64,000 nt of DNA from positions 39,927 through 103,926 of the forward strand of contig NZ_VISS01000011.1 of the NCBI RefSeq assembly GCF_007827555.1. The letters are read 5' to 3'. Made by a program: the position numbers and the translations under genes. The notes beneath the pieces are model-generated. The model was given only the letters and a program-made list of their open reading frames with translations. It was not told the DNA's origin and made no database searches. Each line of letters starts with the position of its first letter. Position 1 is the first letter of the stretch. Origin of the DNA: Aeribacillus composti (GTDB lineage: Bacteria; Bacillota; Bacilli; Bacillales; Aeribacillaceae). Positions 38,432-48,615 of this stretch are shown piece by piece.

Positions 38432-39898
38432 TTGCGGCAATTAATTATAAATAAAAAAACGGATGATGAACGCATTGCATTATTGGAAAACGGACGACTG
38501 GCGGAAGTATGGATAAAAGAAAAAAACAAGATTGTCGGCAACATTTATAAAGGAAAAGTAACAAAAGTCCTTCCTGGTATGGAGGCTGTTTTTGTTGATT
38601 TAGGTCAGGGAAGAAACGGCTATCTTCACCGGAATGACATTATGTCATATTTTGAGACGTCCCGAACGAATGAGGCATTAAAAAATAAAAATGTCCGGCA
38701 TTTTATTTCTCAAGGTGAAGAGGTAATCGTTCAAGTTGTAAAAGAATCAGGAGAATTTAAAGGCCCTAAAGTCACAATGAATATTGAATTGCGATCCCCT
38801 TTTTTTGTATATCAGCCCTTTGGCCGCACGGTGGCAATTTCCAAAAAAATTATTTCCCAGGAAGAAAGAAAAAGATTGCAGCTTCTCGGGGAAACGTTAT
38901 GCTCAAACAAAGGGGGCATCGTTTTCCGAACTGCTGCGGAAAGAGCGGATGACCAAACAATAAAAAAATGGTTTGATGACATGCTGAGCAGTTTTGAACA
39001 ACAGCTGAAAAGCAAAAAAGTGCCGAGCTTATTATTCGGTTCAGAAAGTTTTGTAGAGCAAATTATCGCTGAAATTTCACCGCATGTATTGGATGAAATT
39101 GTCATTGATGACATAAGCACTGTAAAAGAATTGAAAAAAAATTACGGAGAATTGTTCCCATTTTCCATTGATTTTTATTCCGAAAACGAAAATATTTTTT
39201 CTTATTATGCAATCGAACATGAAATCGAAAAGGCGCTGAAAAAAATTGTTTGGTTAAAAAACGGCGCGTTTATCGTAATTGAAGAAACGGAAGCAATGAT
39301 TGTCATTGATGTTAATACAGGGAAATTTTCGGGGAAAAATACGTACCGAGATACGGTTTTAAAAACCAATGAGGAAGCGGCAAAAGAAATTGCCCGGCAG
39401 TTAAGATTAAGAAATTTGAGCGGAATCATTTTGATCGATTTTATTGATATGGAGAAGGAAGATCGAAGCCGGATTTTGAGATTGTTTCAAAAAGAATTGG
39501 AAAAGGACCGCATTTTCACAAAAGTCATCGGTTTTACCGAATTAAATATATTGCAATTAACAAGGAAAAAAACTCGAAAATCTCTTTCCGAGCTTTTGCT
39601 CGAACCATGTCCAGCATGCGGCGGAACAGGAAGAAAAAGGACGGTTGAAAGCATTGCTTTTGAACTTGAAAGAACCCTTCTTGAACATGCTGGATCAGAT
39701 GACGAAGCCGTCCTTGTAGAAGCGGCCCCGGAAGTTTGCGATTTTTTTACATGTGAATATGAGAAACATTTAAAAAAGCTTGAAGAACTAATAGGCATGA
39801 AGATTTTCTTCAGTCCTTCCGATCATGTAAAAGGATTCGAAATTCGCCAATGGGGAACAGAAGAGGAAGTGGCTTTACGGATCTCCAAAATGTATTGA
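38432..39898 (+). CDS. rng: Ribonuclease E/G family protein
   Basis: Endoribonuclease for RNA turnover and rRNA processing. The 488 residues start from TTG 38432 (AGAGG about 7 bases upstream). An S1 RNA-binding domain lies at about 38-120 (GNIYKGKVTKVLPGMEAVFVD). The catalytic aspartates are D293 (VIDVNTG) and D336 (ILIDFIDM), 43 apart as in E. coli RNase E. The zinc-link is C393-P-A-C396 (CPACGGTGR). B. subtilis has no gene of this family, whereas several other Bacillaceae do. Its stop codon overlaps the -35 box of the rplU promoter. Confidence 0.93.
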   Translation: MRQLIINKKTDDERIALLENGRLAEVWIKEKNKIVGNIYKGKVTKVLPGMEAVFVDLGQGRNGYLHRNDIMSYFETSRTNEALKNKNVRHFISQGEEVIVQVVKESGEFKGPKVTMNIELRSPFFVYQPFGRTVAISKKIISQEERKRLQLLGETLCSNKGGIVFRTAAERADDQTIKKWFDDMLSSFEQQLKSKKVPSLLFGSESFVEQIIAEISPHVLDEIVIDDISTVKELKKNYGELFPFSIDFYSENENIFSYYAIEHEIEKALKKIVWLKNGAFIVIEETEAMIVIDVNTGKFSGKNTYRDTVLKTNEEAAKEIARQLRLRNLSGIILIDFIDMEKEDRSRILRLFQKELEKDRIFTKVIGFTELNILQLTRKKTRKSLSELLLEPCPACGGTGRKRTVESIAFELERTLLEHAGSDDEAVLVEAAPEVCDFFTCEYEKHLKKLEELIGMKIFFSPSDHVKGFEIRQWGTEEEVALRISKMY

Positions 39899-39924
39899 CA
39901 TATACATTCATATTTTGTTAAGAT
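39895..39924 (+). promoter_or_regulatory. sigma-A promoter of rplU-prp-rpmA
   Basis: TTGACA (39895-39900), 18-base spacer, TAAGAT (39919-39924). The -35 overlaps the rng stop codon. Confidence 0.75.
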
Positions 39925-39930
39925 CAATTT

Positions 39931-40024
39931 GTTATTGTTTTTTGTAGCACCCGTGCTACAACCGCTCAGTTTGGGTTTGAAGCTCGGTTATCCGACACCC
40001 TAATCTGGCGAGTCTTAGTTAAAT
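39931..40024 (+). promoter_or_regulatory. L21 ribosomal protein leader RNA
   Basis: Structured leader matching the L21 leader known in Bacilli: a tight hairpin TGTAGCAC / GTGCTACA (39943-39950, 39953-39960), then ACCGCTCAGTTTGGGTTTGA, GCTCGGTTATCCGACACCC and CTAATCTGGCGAGTCTTAGT, ending at the rplU ribosome binding site. Thought to bind a ribosomal protein for autoregulation. Confidence 0.9.
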
Positions 40025-40038
40025 AGGAGGTGCAGAAT

Positions 40039-40347
40039 ATGTACGCAATCATTGAAACTGGCGGGAAACAAGTGAAAGTTGAAGAGGGTCAAGCCATTTA
40101 TGTGGAAAAATTAGACGCTCAAGAAGGTGAAACAGTTACTTTTGACAAGGTGCTTTTCGTTGGAGGAGACAACGTAAAGGTAGGTAACCCGCTGGTAGAA
40201 GGAGCTACGGTTACGGCAAAAGTTGAAAAGCATGGCCGAGGTAAGAAAATTATCGTTTTTAAATATAAACCGAAAAAAAATTACCGTAGAAAACAAGGTC
40301 ATCGCCAACCGTACACAAAAGTTGTCATTGAAAAAATTAATGCATAA
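40039..40347 (+). CDS. rplU: 50S ribosomal protein L21
   Basis: Large-subunit protein that contacts 23S rRNA. The 102 residues begin [18 protein letters not shown] and end with the basic [20 protein letters not shown] signature. Start at ATG 40039 behind AGGAGGTG; an in-frame GTG nine bases upstream is inside that site. First gene of rplU-prp-rpmA. Confidence 0.98.
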   Translation: MYAIIETGGKQVKVEEGQAIYVEKLDAQEGETVTFDKVLFVGGDNVKVGNPLVEGATVTAKVEKHGRGKKIIVFKYKPKKNYRRKQGHRQPYTKVVIEKINA

Positions 40348-40362
40348 TAAAGGCTGTTTCAT

Positions 40363-40701
40363 ATGATACATGTGACCATCCATCGTTCGAAAGAAGGATT
40401 CATCCGGTCGTTTACAATGAAAGGGCATGCGGACTTCGCAGAGCACGGGAAGGACATCGTATGTGCAGGCGCTTCAGCTGTTTCTTTTGGAGCAGTAAAT
40501 GCGATCAAAGCTTTAGCCAATGTCGATATGAATGTTGAACAATCGGAAGAAGGCGGATTTTTGCACGTACAGGTTCCTGATCAAGTTGACACGGATTCAT
40601 TTGAAAAAATCCAATTATTGCTTGAAGGAATGCTTGTTTCATTACAAACGATCGAGCGAGGGTATGGAAAGTTTATTCGAATCGTTACAAAAAAAGATTA
40701 G
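40363..40701 (+). CDS. prp: Ribosomal-processing cysteine protease Prp (YsxB)
   Basis: Removes the N-terminal extension of ribosomal protein L27. The 112-residue protein has the catalytic pair H22 (KGHADFAEHGKD) and C34 (IVCAGASAVSFG), with the same numbering as the S. aureus enzyme. It is placed between rplU and rpmA, as in all Firmicutes that carry the extended L27. AAAGGCTG precedes the ATG, a weak site suggesting low expression relative to its ribosomal neighbours. Confidence 0.95.
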   Translation: MIHVTIHRSKEGFIRSFTMKGHADFAEHGKDIVCAGASAVSFGAVNAIKALANVDMNVEQSEEGGFLHVQVPDQVDTDSFEKIQLLLEGMLVSLQTIERGYGKFIRIVTKKD

Positions 40702-40713
40702 GAGGTGGCACTC

Positions 40714-41004
40714 ATGCTAAAATTGGATCTTCAATTTTTCGCATCGAAAAAAGGAGTTGGATCCACGAAAAACGGACGTGATTCCATCGCAAAACGATTA
40801 GGTGCAAAACGTGCGGACGGCCAATTTGTTACAGGCGGCTCCATTCTTTATCGTCAAAGAGGTACAAAAGTTTATCCTGGTTTGAATGTTGGCCGCGGCG
40901 GGGATGATACGCTTTATGCGAAAGTAGACGGCATCGTCCGTTTTGAACGATATGGACGCGACAAGAAAAAAGTCAGCGTGTATCCAATAGCAAAAGAAGC
41001 ATAA
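40714..41004 (+). CDS. rpmA: 50S ribosomal protein L27 with cleavable leader
   Basis: Peptidyl-transferase-centre protein of 96 residues. It starts at ATG 40714 (AGGAGG at 40700-40705) with [21 protein letters not shown]. The LDLQFF-A segment is the Firmicute leader that Prp must cut to expose the functional N-terminus. An in-frame GTG at 40705 is part of the ribosome binding site and is not used. Confidence 0.98.
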   Translation: MLKLDLQFFASKKGVGSTKNGRDSIAKRLGAKRADGQFVTGGSILYRQRGTKVYPGLNVGRGGDDTLYAKVDGIVRFERYGRDKKKVSVYPIAKEA

Positions 41005-41018
41005 GCAAACACTTGAAA

Positions 41019-41050
41019 AACTCTAGCCTTTTTGGTTAGAGTTTTCTTTT
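41019..41050 (+). terminator. rpmA terminator
   Basis: AACTCTAGCC / GGTTAGAGTT with loop TTTTT and a following TTCTTTTTC. Confidence 0.85.
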
Positions 41051-41124
41051 TCGGTGTTTTTTTAATGGAAAGTTGATATAATTTTTGTACATGTTTAAAA
41101 AGATAGCTTGATGGGAGTGGAACC

Positions 41125-41673
41125 ATGGCTGATCAAAGAGAGAGATGGAGTATTGTTGACGCATTAAGCCACTCCAGACATGATTGGATGAATAAATTGC
41201 AATTAATTAAAGGTCATTTATCATTAAAAAAATACGATCGGGTGAAGGAAATTATTGATGAAATTGTCGTGGAAGCAAAGCAAGAATCAAAACTTTGCAA
41301 TTTAAACATGCCCAGTTTTGCAGAGCTGCTTTTAACATATAACTGGAAAGGACACCTTCTCATTTTGGATTATGAAGTGCTAGGGGAAGCGATGGATTGT
41401 TCTGGTCTAGATGAGGAAATGTTCCATTTTACAACAGATCTTTTTCAAATCCTTAATCAAAATATTGATAAAAAACAAGAAAATCATATAACCGTAACAT
41501 TAGAACTCTTTAAAACAGAAAACAATGTCCGGTTCTTTTATGATTTTAATGGTATACTAACGGATGATAAGACTCTTTTAACATTTTTAGAGCAGTACCA
41601 ATCAGATGCAATCACCATTCAACAAATACATTTTGATACATATGAATTTACATTGATGGTCAGTAAGTCGTGA
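41125..41673 (+). CDS. spo0B: Sporulation phosphotransferase Spo0B
   Basis: Relays phosphate from Spo0F to Spo0A. The 182 residues have the N-terminal helical-hairpin dimerisation domain with the phosphorylated histidine in SHSRHDWMNKLQLIKGHL (H19 here) and a degenerate kinase-like C-terminal domain. The sequence outside the histidine box is poorly conserved, as is normal. It is transcribed with obg, 28 bases downstream, the arrangement known in Bacillus. Confidence 0.92.
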   Translation: MADQRERWSIVDALSHSRHDWMNKLQLIKGHLSLKKYDRVKEIIDEIVVEAKQESKLCNLNMPSFAELLLTYNWKGHLLILDYEVLGEAMDCSGLDEEMFHFTTDLFQILNQNIDKKQENHITVTLELFKTENNVRFFYDFNGILTDDKTLLTFLEQYQSDAITIQQIHFDTYEFTLMVSKS

Positions 41674-41695
41674 TGAAACAATGAAAGGAGGCTGA

Positions 41696-42997
<1,302 letters not shown>

Positions 42998-43064
42998 AAC
43001 ATTTTGCACATAAAATCTGTGTCCTTCATGCTTCATCGCATATGGGTGGGAAAGGAGACGGTAG

Positions 43065-43508
43065 ATGAAAGACGAAATTTTTTATTTGGTAAGGGAAGAT
43101 GTGCTGCCGGAAGCAATGAAAAAAACGCTCGAAGTGAAAAAGCTTCTTGAACGAGGCAAAGTCTCGTCCGTTCAAGAAGCAGTGCAGCTCGTTGACTTGA
43201 GCCGAAGTGCGTTTTATAAATACAGAGACGCGGTTTTTCCTTTTCATACTGTTGTCAAAGAAAAAATCATTACGTTGTTTTTCCATTTAGAAGATCGTTC
43301 CGGAACGCTGTCGCATTTGCTTAAAGTTGTGGCTGAAGCAGGCTGCAATGTGCTGACAATTCACCAAACCATTCCGATTCAAGGAAGAGCCAATGTGACT
43401 TTATCATTAAACACGAACGGAATGAAAGAAGATATGAACGTTTTATTATTAAAATTGCGGAAGCTAGAATTTGTAGAAAAGGTCGAACTATTAAGTTCAG
43501 GTGCATAG
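43065..43508 (+). CDS. pheB: ACT-domain protein PheB (UPF0735)
   Basis: A 147-residue protein with an N-terminal helix-turn-helix-like part ([29 protein letters not shown]) and a C-terminal ACT domain ([33 protein letters not shown]). The latter is likely to bind an amino acid. Its place directly before pheA is conserved in Bacillus. The molecular role is unknown; a regulator of aromatic synthesis is an inference. Preceded by AAAGGAGACGG. Confidence 0.92.
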   Translation: MKDEIFYLVREDVLPEAMKKTLEVKKLLERGKVSSVQEAVQLVDLSRSAFYKYRDAVFPFHTVVKEKIITLFFHLEDRSGTLSHLLKVVAEAGCNVLTIHQTIPIQGRANVTLSLNTNGMKEDMNVLLLKLRKLEFVEKVELLSSGA

Positions 43509-43530
43509 AATTAGGAAGGAAGATATACAG

Positions 43531-44385
43531 ATGAAAATCAGCTATTTGGGACCGAAAGCAACATTTACTCATTTGGCCGTCTCAAAATTTTTTGAAAACG
43601 ATGTAAAACTAGTCCCTTACCGAACGATTCCACATGTCATGGATGCAGTCGTCAAGCAAGAAACAAACATTGCCGTTGTTCCGCTTGAAAACGCGCTTGA
43701 GGGGTCGGTCAATCTTACAATTGATTATTTAATTCATGAAAATACACTGCATATTGTCGGTGAAATTGTTGTTCCAATCAAGCAGCATTTAATGGTTCAT
43801 CCTTGCAGGAAGGATGATTGGAAAAAAATCGAAAAAGTATTTTCTCATTCACATGCTATTGCACAATGCCATAAATTTTTACATGAGCATATGCCGGATG
43901 TTTCGATCGAATATGCCACATCGACAGGAGCCGCTGCAGAATATATCCATCAACATCCGGAAGAAAATATGGCTGTCATTGCCAATGAGTTGGCGGCAAA
44001 AGAGTATGATTTAGCTATTGTGAAATATAATATTCACGATTATGATTACAACCATACACGATTTGTTATTTTACATCCGGATCAAGATTTTCAAATAGAA
44101 AATAACCACCATAATAAAGTCGGTGAAAAGACGACATTAGTTGTAACGTTGCCGACAGACCATGTAGGCGCCCTGCATCAAGTATTGTCTGCATTTGCAT
44201 GGAGAAAACTGAATTTATCAAAAATTGAATCTCGTCCAATGAAAACGGGATTAGGAGATTACTTGTTTATTATAGATATAGAATCAAAAATGGATGATGT
44301 TTTAATACCCGGGGCAATCCAAGAACTGGAGGCTTTAGGCTGCGGCGTCAAGATTCTCGGAAGCTTTCCGGCTTATAAACTATAA
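43531..44385 (+). CDS. pheA: Prephenate dehydratase
   Basis: Converts prephenate to phenylpyruvate for phenylalanine synthesis. Start at ATG 43531 (MKISYLGPKATFTHLAV) with GGAAGGAAG upstream; an open frame continues 10 codons back into pheB. The 284 residues have the catalytic TRF motif (NHTRFVIL) and a C-terminal ACT domain with the phenylalanine-binding ESRP (KIESRPMKTGLGDYLFIID). It is stand-alone, without a chorismate mutase fusion. Confidence 0.96.
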   Translation: MKISYLGPKATFTHLAVSKFFENDVKLVPYRTIPHVMDAVVKQETNIAVVPLENALEGSVNLTIDYLIHENTLHIVGEIVVPIKQHLMVHPCRKDDWKKIEKVFSHSHAIAQCHKFLHEHMPDVSIEYATSTGAAAEYIHQHPEENMAVIANELAAKEYDLAIVKYNIHDYDYNHTRFVILHPDQDFQIENNHHNKVGEKTTLVVTLPTDHVGALHQVLSAFAWRKLNLSKIESRPMKTGLGDYLFIIDIESKMDDVLIPGAIQELEALGCGVKILGSFPAYKL

Positions 44386-44420
44386 AAAAAGCCGAGCATC
44401 CATTGCAGGATGCCTGGCTT
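44386..44420 (-). terminator. Terminator of the nifS-niaR unit
   Basis: AAGCCAGGCATCC / GGATGCTCGGCTT hairpin read on the minus strand, followed there by TTTTTTATAG. It also abuts the pheA stop, so it may act on the plus strand as a weaker end. Confidence 0.8.
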
Positions 44421-44426
44421 GATTAA

Positions 44427-44966
44427 TCAATGATCGTCACGAATTAAAAATCCTGCTTGATCAAGAGCTGCACAAACTTCATTTAAAGTTTTTTCATTGT
44501 CGGCAAGAATGGTGTGCAAATGAATGCCGTTCGTTAATTCCGACAAATAAGAGGCGTTTGTTGTTTCGATTTTTTTTATGAACTCATCTACTTCTTTTCG
44601 ATTGCTTACCATAATCGATGCGGTCAAATCCCCGTACACTGGATGTTCAACGATCACATCTTTTACAGTCGCTCCGTAATCAACAATAATGTTCAATTCC
44701 TCCTTTGTTTTTTCCGGAGCGTGCTTGCAGGCAATAAGACGTTTCGCTTTTTTTGCCTCATTCGTTCTTTCTTTTAAATACATATATCCCTGACTTGTGG
44801 CTAAAATCGGTTCTCCGAGTGCTTTTAAAAGAGAAATATCTTGAACGATGACTTGACGGCTGACATTCGTCCGTGAGGCCAATTCCCCTCCCGTGATCGG
44901 CCGATTTTCATTTTTTAACCATTCGAGAATCACTTCCCTCCGCTTGTCCCCTAATATTTTTTCCAT
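44427..44966 (-). CDS. niaR: NAD biosynthesis repressor NiaR (YrxA)
   Basis: Nicotinate-responsive repressor of NAD synthesis and niacin uptake genes. The 179 residues have an N-terminal winged HTH (REVILEWLKNENRPITGGELASRTNVSRQVIVQDISLLKALG) and a C-terminal 3H domain with the three conserved histidines (HAPEKT, EHPVYGDLTA, GIHLHTI). Start chosen at MEKILGDKRRE (44966); the frame extends upstream over the nifS end without homology. It follows nifS by 22 bases, as in B. subtilis. Confidence 0.93.
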   Translation of the reverse strand: MEKILGDKRREVILEWLKNENRPITGGELASRTNVSRQVIVQDISLLKALGEPILATSQGYMYLKERTNEAKKAKRLIACKHAPEKTKEELNIIVDYGATVKDVIVEHPVYGDLTASIMVSNRKEVDEFIKKIETTNASYLSELTNGIHLHTILADNEKTLNEVCAALDQAGFLIRDDH

Positions 44967-44988
44967 AAACACCAACCTTTCAAAACTC

Positions 44989-46110
44989 TTATCGAACGAT
45001 GGATAGAATCGCATTGATAAGCTCATCGACTTCCGAGATTGTATTTGTAATTCCAAAGGAAATACGAATAAATTGATGAGCGGAATCTTTGTCAAAGCCG
45101 ATTGAAAGAAGGGTTTTAGAAGGATGACTATTTCCAGCTTGACAGGCGCTTCCAGTTGAGACCGCAAATCCTTTTCGGTTCAATTCGAGCATTACAAATT
45201 GACCTTCTAAACTGTTTGTGACAACACCAACAATATTTGGGAGAACCTCTTTTTTCGTTTCATTGACAATCGTTATCGTGGGCAGCTGTTTCTTTAATTG
45301 ACTGATCAAATGCTGCTTGAGCTTGATGAAATGGTTAAAATACTTCTCTCTTTGATTATAAAACTCATTTGCGGCAGTGACAAAGGAAAAAATGCCTGGA
45401 ACGTTGACAGTGCCTGGACGAAATCCGTCCTCATGTGTTGTTCCGGGAATCACTGGCGACCAGCTTGCTGCTGGATGAATATACACTGCTCCTACGCCCT
45501 TTGGACCGTAAATTTTATGTGAAGAAAATGTATAGGCATCAGCATTCATCTCATCGACGGGAATCAACAGTTTTCCAAACGTTTGCACACAATCGGTATG
45601 AAAGTATATTTTCCTCTTTTTTAAAAACAAGCCAATTTCCTTTATATTTTGAATTGTTCCGATTTCGGAATTGCCGTGCTGGATGGTGACAAGGGCCGTA
45701 TCTTCACGGATTTCTTCTTCAAGATGCTCCATTAAAATATTTCCATTTTGATCATGCTTTAAAAATGTAATGTCATATCCTTTCGCACGCAATAAAGACA
45801 AATAATGGTCAATGGATGCATGTTCAAGTGAAGAAGCAATAATATGCTTTTTGTTTGGCGTGCTATTTAATAATGATTGGATGGCCAGTATGTTGCCTTC
45901 AGAACCGCCGCTAGTAAAATAAACACCGTTTGGATCTCCTCCTAATAACGCTGCAAATGCTTTCCTTGACGCTGTCAATAGTTCATACGCTTTGCCGCCG
46001 ATATCATGCAGACTGCTTGAGTTTCCGTAAGCAAATTTTTCCGCTTCGGTGTATGAAGCAATCGCTTTTTCACTCATGGGGGTCGTTGCTGCAAAATCAA
46101 AGTATATCAA
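44989..46110 (-). CDS. nifS: Cysteine desulfurase NifS for NadA Fe-S cluster
   Basis: PLP enzyme that supplies sulfur for the [4Fe-4S] cluster of quinolinate synthase. Start chosen at TTG 46110 (product MIYFDFAATTPMSEKA) behind AAAGGGGCG; 373 residues. Seen are the PLP lysine motif FSSHKIYGPKGVGA and the active-site cysteine loop VSTGSACQAG. It diverges from nadB, and the shared intergenic region carries overlapping promoters. Confidence 0.94.
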   Translation of the reverse strand: MIYFDFAATTPMSEKAIASYTEAEKFAYGNSSSLHDIGGKAYELLTASRKAFAALLGGDPNGVYFTSGGSEGNILAIQSLLNSTPNKKHIIASSLEHASIDHYLSLLRAKGYDITFLKHDQNGNILMEHLEEEIREDTALVTIQHGNSEIGTIQNIKEIGLFLKKRKIYFHTDCVQTFGKLLIPVDEMNADAYTFSSHKIYGPKGVGAVYIHPAASWSPVIPGTTHEDGFRPGTVNVPGIFSFVTAANEFYNQREKYFNHFIKLKQHLISQLKKQLPTITIVNETKKEVLPNIVGVVTNSLEGQFVMLELNRKGFAVSTGSACQAGNSHPSKTLLSIGFDKDSAHQFIRISFGITNTISEVDELINAILSIVR

Positions 46111-46162
46111 TTGTTTTCGCCCCTTTCTATTCAAGCCTTAAAAATTTTGTGAAAAATTCCTC

Positions 46163-46205
46163 TTGTCAATATTGTATTTTTGTGTAAATATATGTGTCAA
46201 GACAT
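46163..46205. promoter_or_regulatory. Face-to-face nadB and nifS promoters with probable NiaR operator
   Basis: Plus strand: TTGTCA (46163-46168), 16-base spacer, TAAATA (46185-46190) for nadB. Minus strand: TTGACA (complement of 46195-46200), 18-base spacer, TACAAT (complement of 46171-46176) for nifS. The palindrome TGTC-AA-GACA (46195-46204) lies over the nifS -35 and just past the nadB -10 and fits the TGTCTTGACA-like pattern I associate with NiaR. Confidence 0.65.
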
Positions 46206-46231
46206 GTGTAAATTTATAAGGGGGGTTGTTG

Positions 46232-47773
46232 ATGACCCATTATGATGTCATCATCGTCGGAAGCGGTATTGCCGCATTAACGGTTGCAAGCGAATTATGT
46301 GAAAAAATGAACATATTAATGATTACAAAAACGATGAAAACTAGTTCTAATTCTCATTTGGCTCAAGGTGGAATTGCATGTGCCATACATGAAAATGATC
46401 ATAGCTGCCTTCATTATGAAGATACATTATATGCTGGGCGCTACCACAATAAAAAGGAAGCAGTTGAGCTGCTCGTACAAGAAGGAAAGGAAATTATTTC
46501 ATCCCTTATGGATGAGGGCTTTCCATTTGACAAGGACGAGCAAGGAAATGTGGATTTAGGAAATGAAGGGGCGCACTCCTTTCGCCGCATTCTCCATGCA
46601 GGAGGAGATGCGACGGGAAGGAAAATGGTAGAGCATTTTTTAAAAAAAATAACAAACCGGATAACAATCAATGAATATCAGTTTGTTTGTGATGTCGTTG
46701 TAAAGGACGGAAGGGCAGTTGGCATTATTACCAAAACAGCAGATGAAAATATACATGTCTATACAGCCTCCCATATTATTTTGGCAACCGGCGGCTGCGG
46801 TCAAGCTTATGAATGGACATCCAATCATCCGAACGCAACGGGAGACGGACTTGCCATTGCTTTTCGGGCTGGATGCAGGCTGATCGATATGGAGTTTACA
46901 CAGTTTCATCCAACAATGCTTTATATAAACGGGACATGCAGAGGATTGATTTCTGAAGCGGTCAGGGGTGAAGGCGCTGTATTGATCGATGAAACGGGGC
47001 AAAGATTTATGAGCGAAATTCACCCATTAGGTGATTTGGCTCCTCGAGATGTTGTTGCCCGCGCAATTTATCGTAAATATCGGGATGGACATCAAGTGTA
47101 TTTGGATATTTCAGAAATTCAATTTTTTTCCGAACGTTTTCCGACGATTGCTGAGATGTGTCGGCAAAATCGGGTAAATTTGAGCGAGAAGAAAATTCCT
47201 GTAGTGCCTGGCATGCATTTTTTAATGGGCGGAATTGAAACCGATTTAGTCGGCAGAACGAATATCGATCGGCTTTATGCTGTAGGCGAATTGGCGTGTA
47301 CCGGTGTCCACGGGGCAAATCGTCTAGCATCAAATTCTCTTTTAGAAGGTCTTGTATTCGGAAAAAGGATTGCAAAATTTATACTGGATCAGCGGCTGTC
47401 TTCACAGGAGAGTTTTGGGGATTTCCATTGGAACGAACATGAAAAAACAGAGGTTCCAGAAAAAGGAGAAATACGCAAAATATTGACAAAATGGGTTGGA
47501 ATCGAACGGACGCATGGAGAACTGGCATGGGCTGTTTCATGGCTGAAGCGATATGTCAAATATTTTCCATTAAATGCTATAAGTTATTCAATTGAAGAAA
47601 TCGAACGGATTAACATGATCACAGCCGGATATTTAATAGCTAAAGGAGCTCTTTTACGAAAGGAAAGCCGCGGCGGCCATTTCAGGATCGATTATCCAGG
47701 GGAAAAACCTGAATGGCTGGAAAAACGAATTGTACAAACAAACGAGCAAAGGATAGGGGCGGTTGAAACATGA
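46232..47773 (+). CDS. nadB: L-aspartate oxidase
   Basis: Flavoenzyme oxidising L-aspartate to iminoaspartate, the first step of de novo NAD synthesis. The 513 residues have the FAD motif YDVIIVGSGIAALTVA, SNSHLAQGGIACA, the substrate segment EFTQFHPTML, and the second FAD segment LYAVGELACTGVHGANRLASNSLLEG. Start chosen at ATG 46232 with AAGGGGGG upstream; two in-frame TTG codons just before it are less likely. It overlaps nadC by four bases. Confidence 0.96.
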   Translation: MTHYDVIIVGSGIAALTVASELCEKMNILMITKTMKTSSNSHLAQGGIACAIHENDHSCLHYEDTLYAGRYHNKKEAVELLVQEGKEIISSLMDEGFPFDKDEQGNVDLGNEGAHSFRRILHAGGDATGRKMVEHFLKKITNRITINEYQFVCDVVVKDGRAVGIITKTADENIHVYTASHIILATGGCGQAYEWTSNHPNATGDGLAIAFRAGCRLIDMEFTQFHPTMLYINGTCRGLISEAVRGEGAVLIDETGQRFMSEIHPLGDLAPRDVVARAIYRKYRDGHQVYLDISEIQFFSERFPTIAEMCRQNRVNLSEKKIPVVPGMHFLMGGIETDLVGRTNIDRLYAVGELACTGVHGANRLASNSLLEGLVFGKRIAKFILDQRLSSQESFGDFHWNEHEKTEVPEKGEIRKILTKWVGIERTHGELAWAVSWLKRYVKYFPLNAISYSIEEIERINMITAGYLIAKGALLRKESRGGHFRIDYPGEKPEWLEKRIVQTNEQRIGAVET

Positions 47774-48615
47774 ATCAAATAAAACTCGAGCAGGCATTGA
47801 AGCAATTTTTTATGGAAGACATAGGAGACAATGATTTGTCCAGCGATGCGATTTTCTCAGAAAACGACCGAGGATCGGGCGTCATAAAAGCAAAACAAAG
47901 CGGAGTTTTTTGTGGAGAAAACGTGGTGAAAACCGCTTTTTCGATGTTAAACCCCAACCTTGAAGTTCACATGTTTGTAAAAGATGGACATGAGCTGACA
48001 GCGGGGGAAGAGATTGCCGTCATAAAAGGTTCTATTCGTTCCATCTTACAAGGAGAGCGCGTAGTGTTAAATCTGCTGCAGCGAATGAGCGGGATCGCAA
48101 CTTTGACAAAACAAGCGGTGCTGACGTTAAATTCAACGCATACAAAAATTTGTGATACAAGAAAAACAACACCTGGGCTGAGAATGTTTGAAAAGTATGC
48201 TGTCCGCATAGGGGGAGGATATAATCACAGATTTGGTTTATATGACGGGGTGATGATTAAAGACAACCATATTGCCTTTTGCGGTTCGATTACAAAAGCA
48301 GTTGAAAGGGCAAGAAATCGGGTCGGCCACATGGTAAAAATTGAGGTGGAGGTTGAAACGGAAGAGCAATTGAAAGAAGCAATTTCAGTACATCCCGATA
48401 TTATCATGTTTGACAATTGCCCGCCTGAACAAGTGAAAAAATTTGTTGCTATGACTCCGCCTGATATTATTACAGAAGCTTCAGGCGGAATTACGTTAAA
48501 AAATTTAGCGGATTACAAAGATACAAATGTTGATTTTATATCGCTTGGGTTTATTACCCATTCAGCACCTTCAATAGACATTAGTTTATCTTTTTCGGGG
48601 AGGAATGAGCTATGA
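47770..48615 (+). CDS. nadC: Nicotinate-nucleotide pyrophosphorylase (carboxylating)
   Basis: Makes nicotinate mononucleotide from quinolinate and phosphoribosyl pyrophosphate. The 281 residues include the [15 protein letters not shown]-terminus, [48 protein letters not shown] and the barrel-end EASGGI. Four-base overlaps at both ends couple it to nadB and nadA. Confidence 0.97.
   Translation: MNQIKLEQALKQFFMEDIGDNDLSSDAIFSENDRGSGVIKAKQSGVFCGENVVKTAFSMLNPNLEVHMFVKDGHELTAGEEIAVIKGSIRSILQGERVVLNLLQRMSGIATLTKQAVLTLNSTHTKICDTRKTTPGLRMFEKYAVRIGGGYNHRFGLYDGVMIKDNHIAFCGSITKAVERARNRVGHMVKIEVEVETEEQLKEAISVHPDIIMFDNCPPEQVKKFVAMTPPDIITEASGGITLKNLADYKDTNVDFISLGFITHSAPSIDISLSFSGRNEL

Noticed and set aside
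45298..46187. Plus-strand open frames inside nifS
   Set aside because: Shadows of the minus-strand coding sequence; no start signals and no domains.
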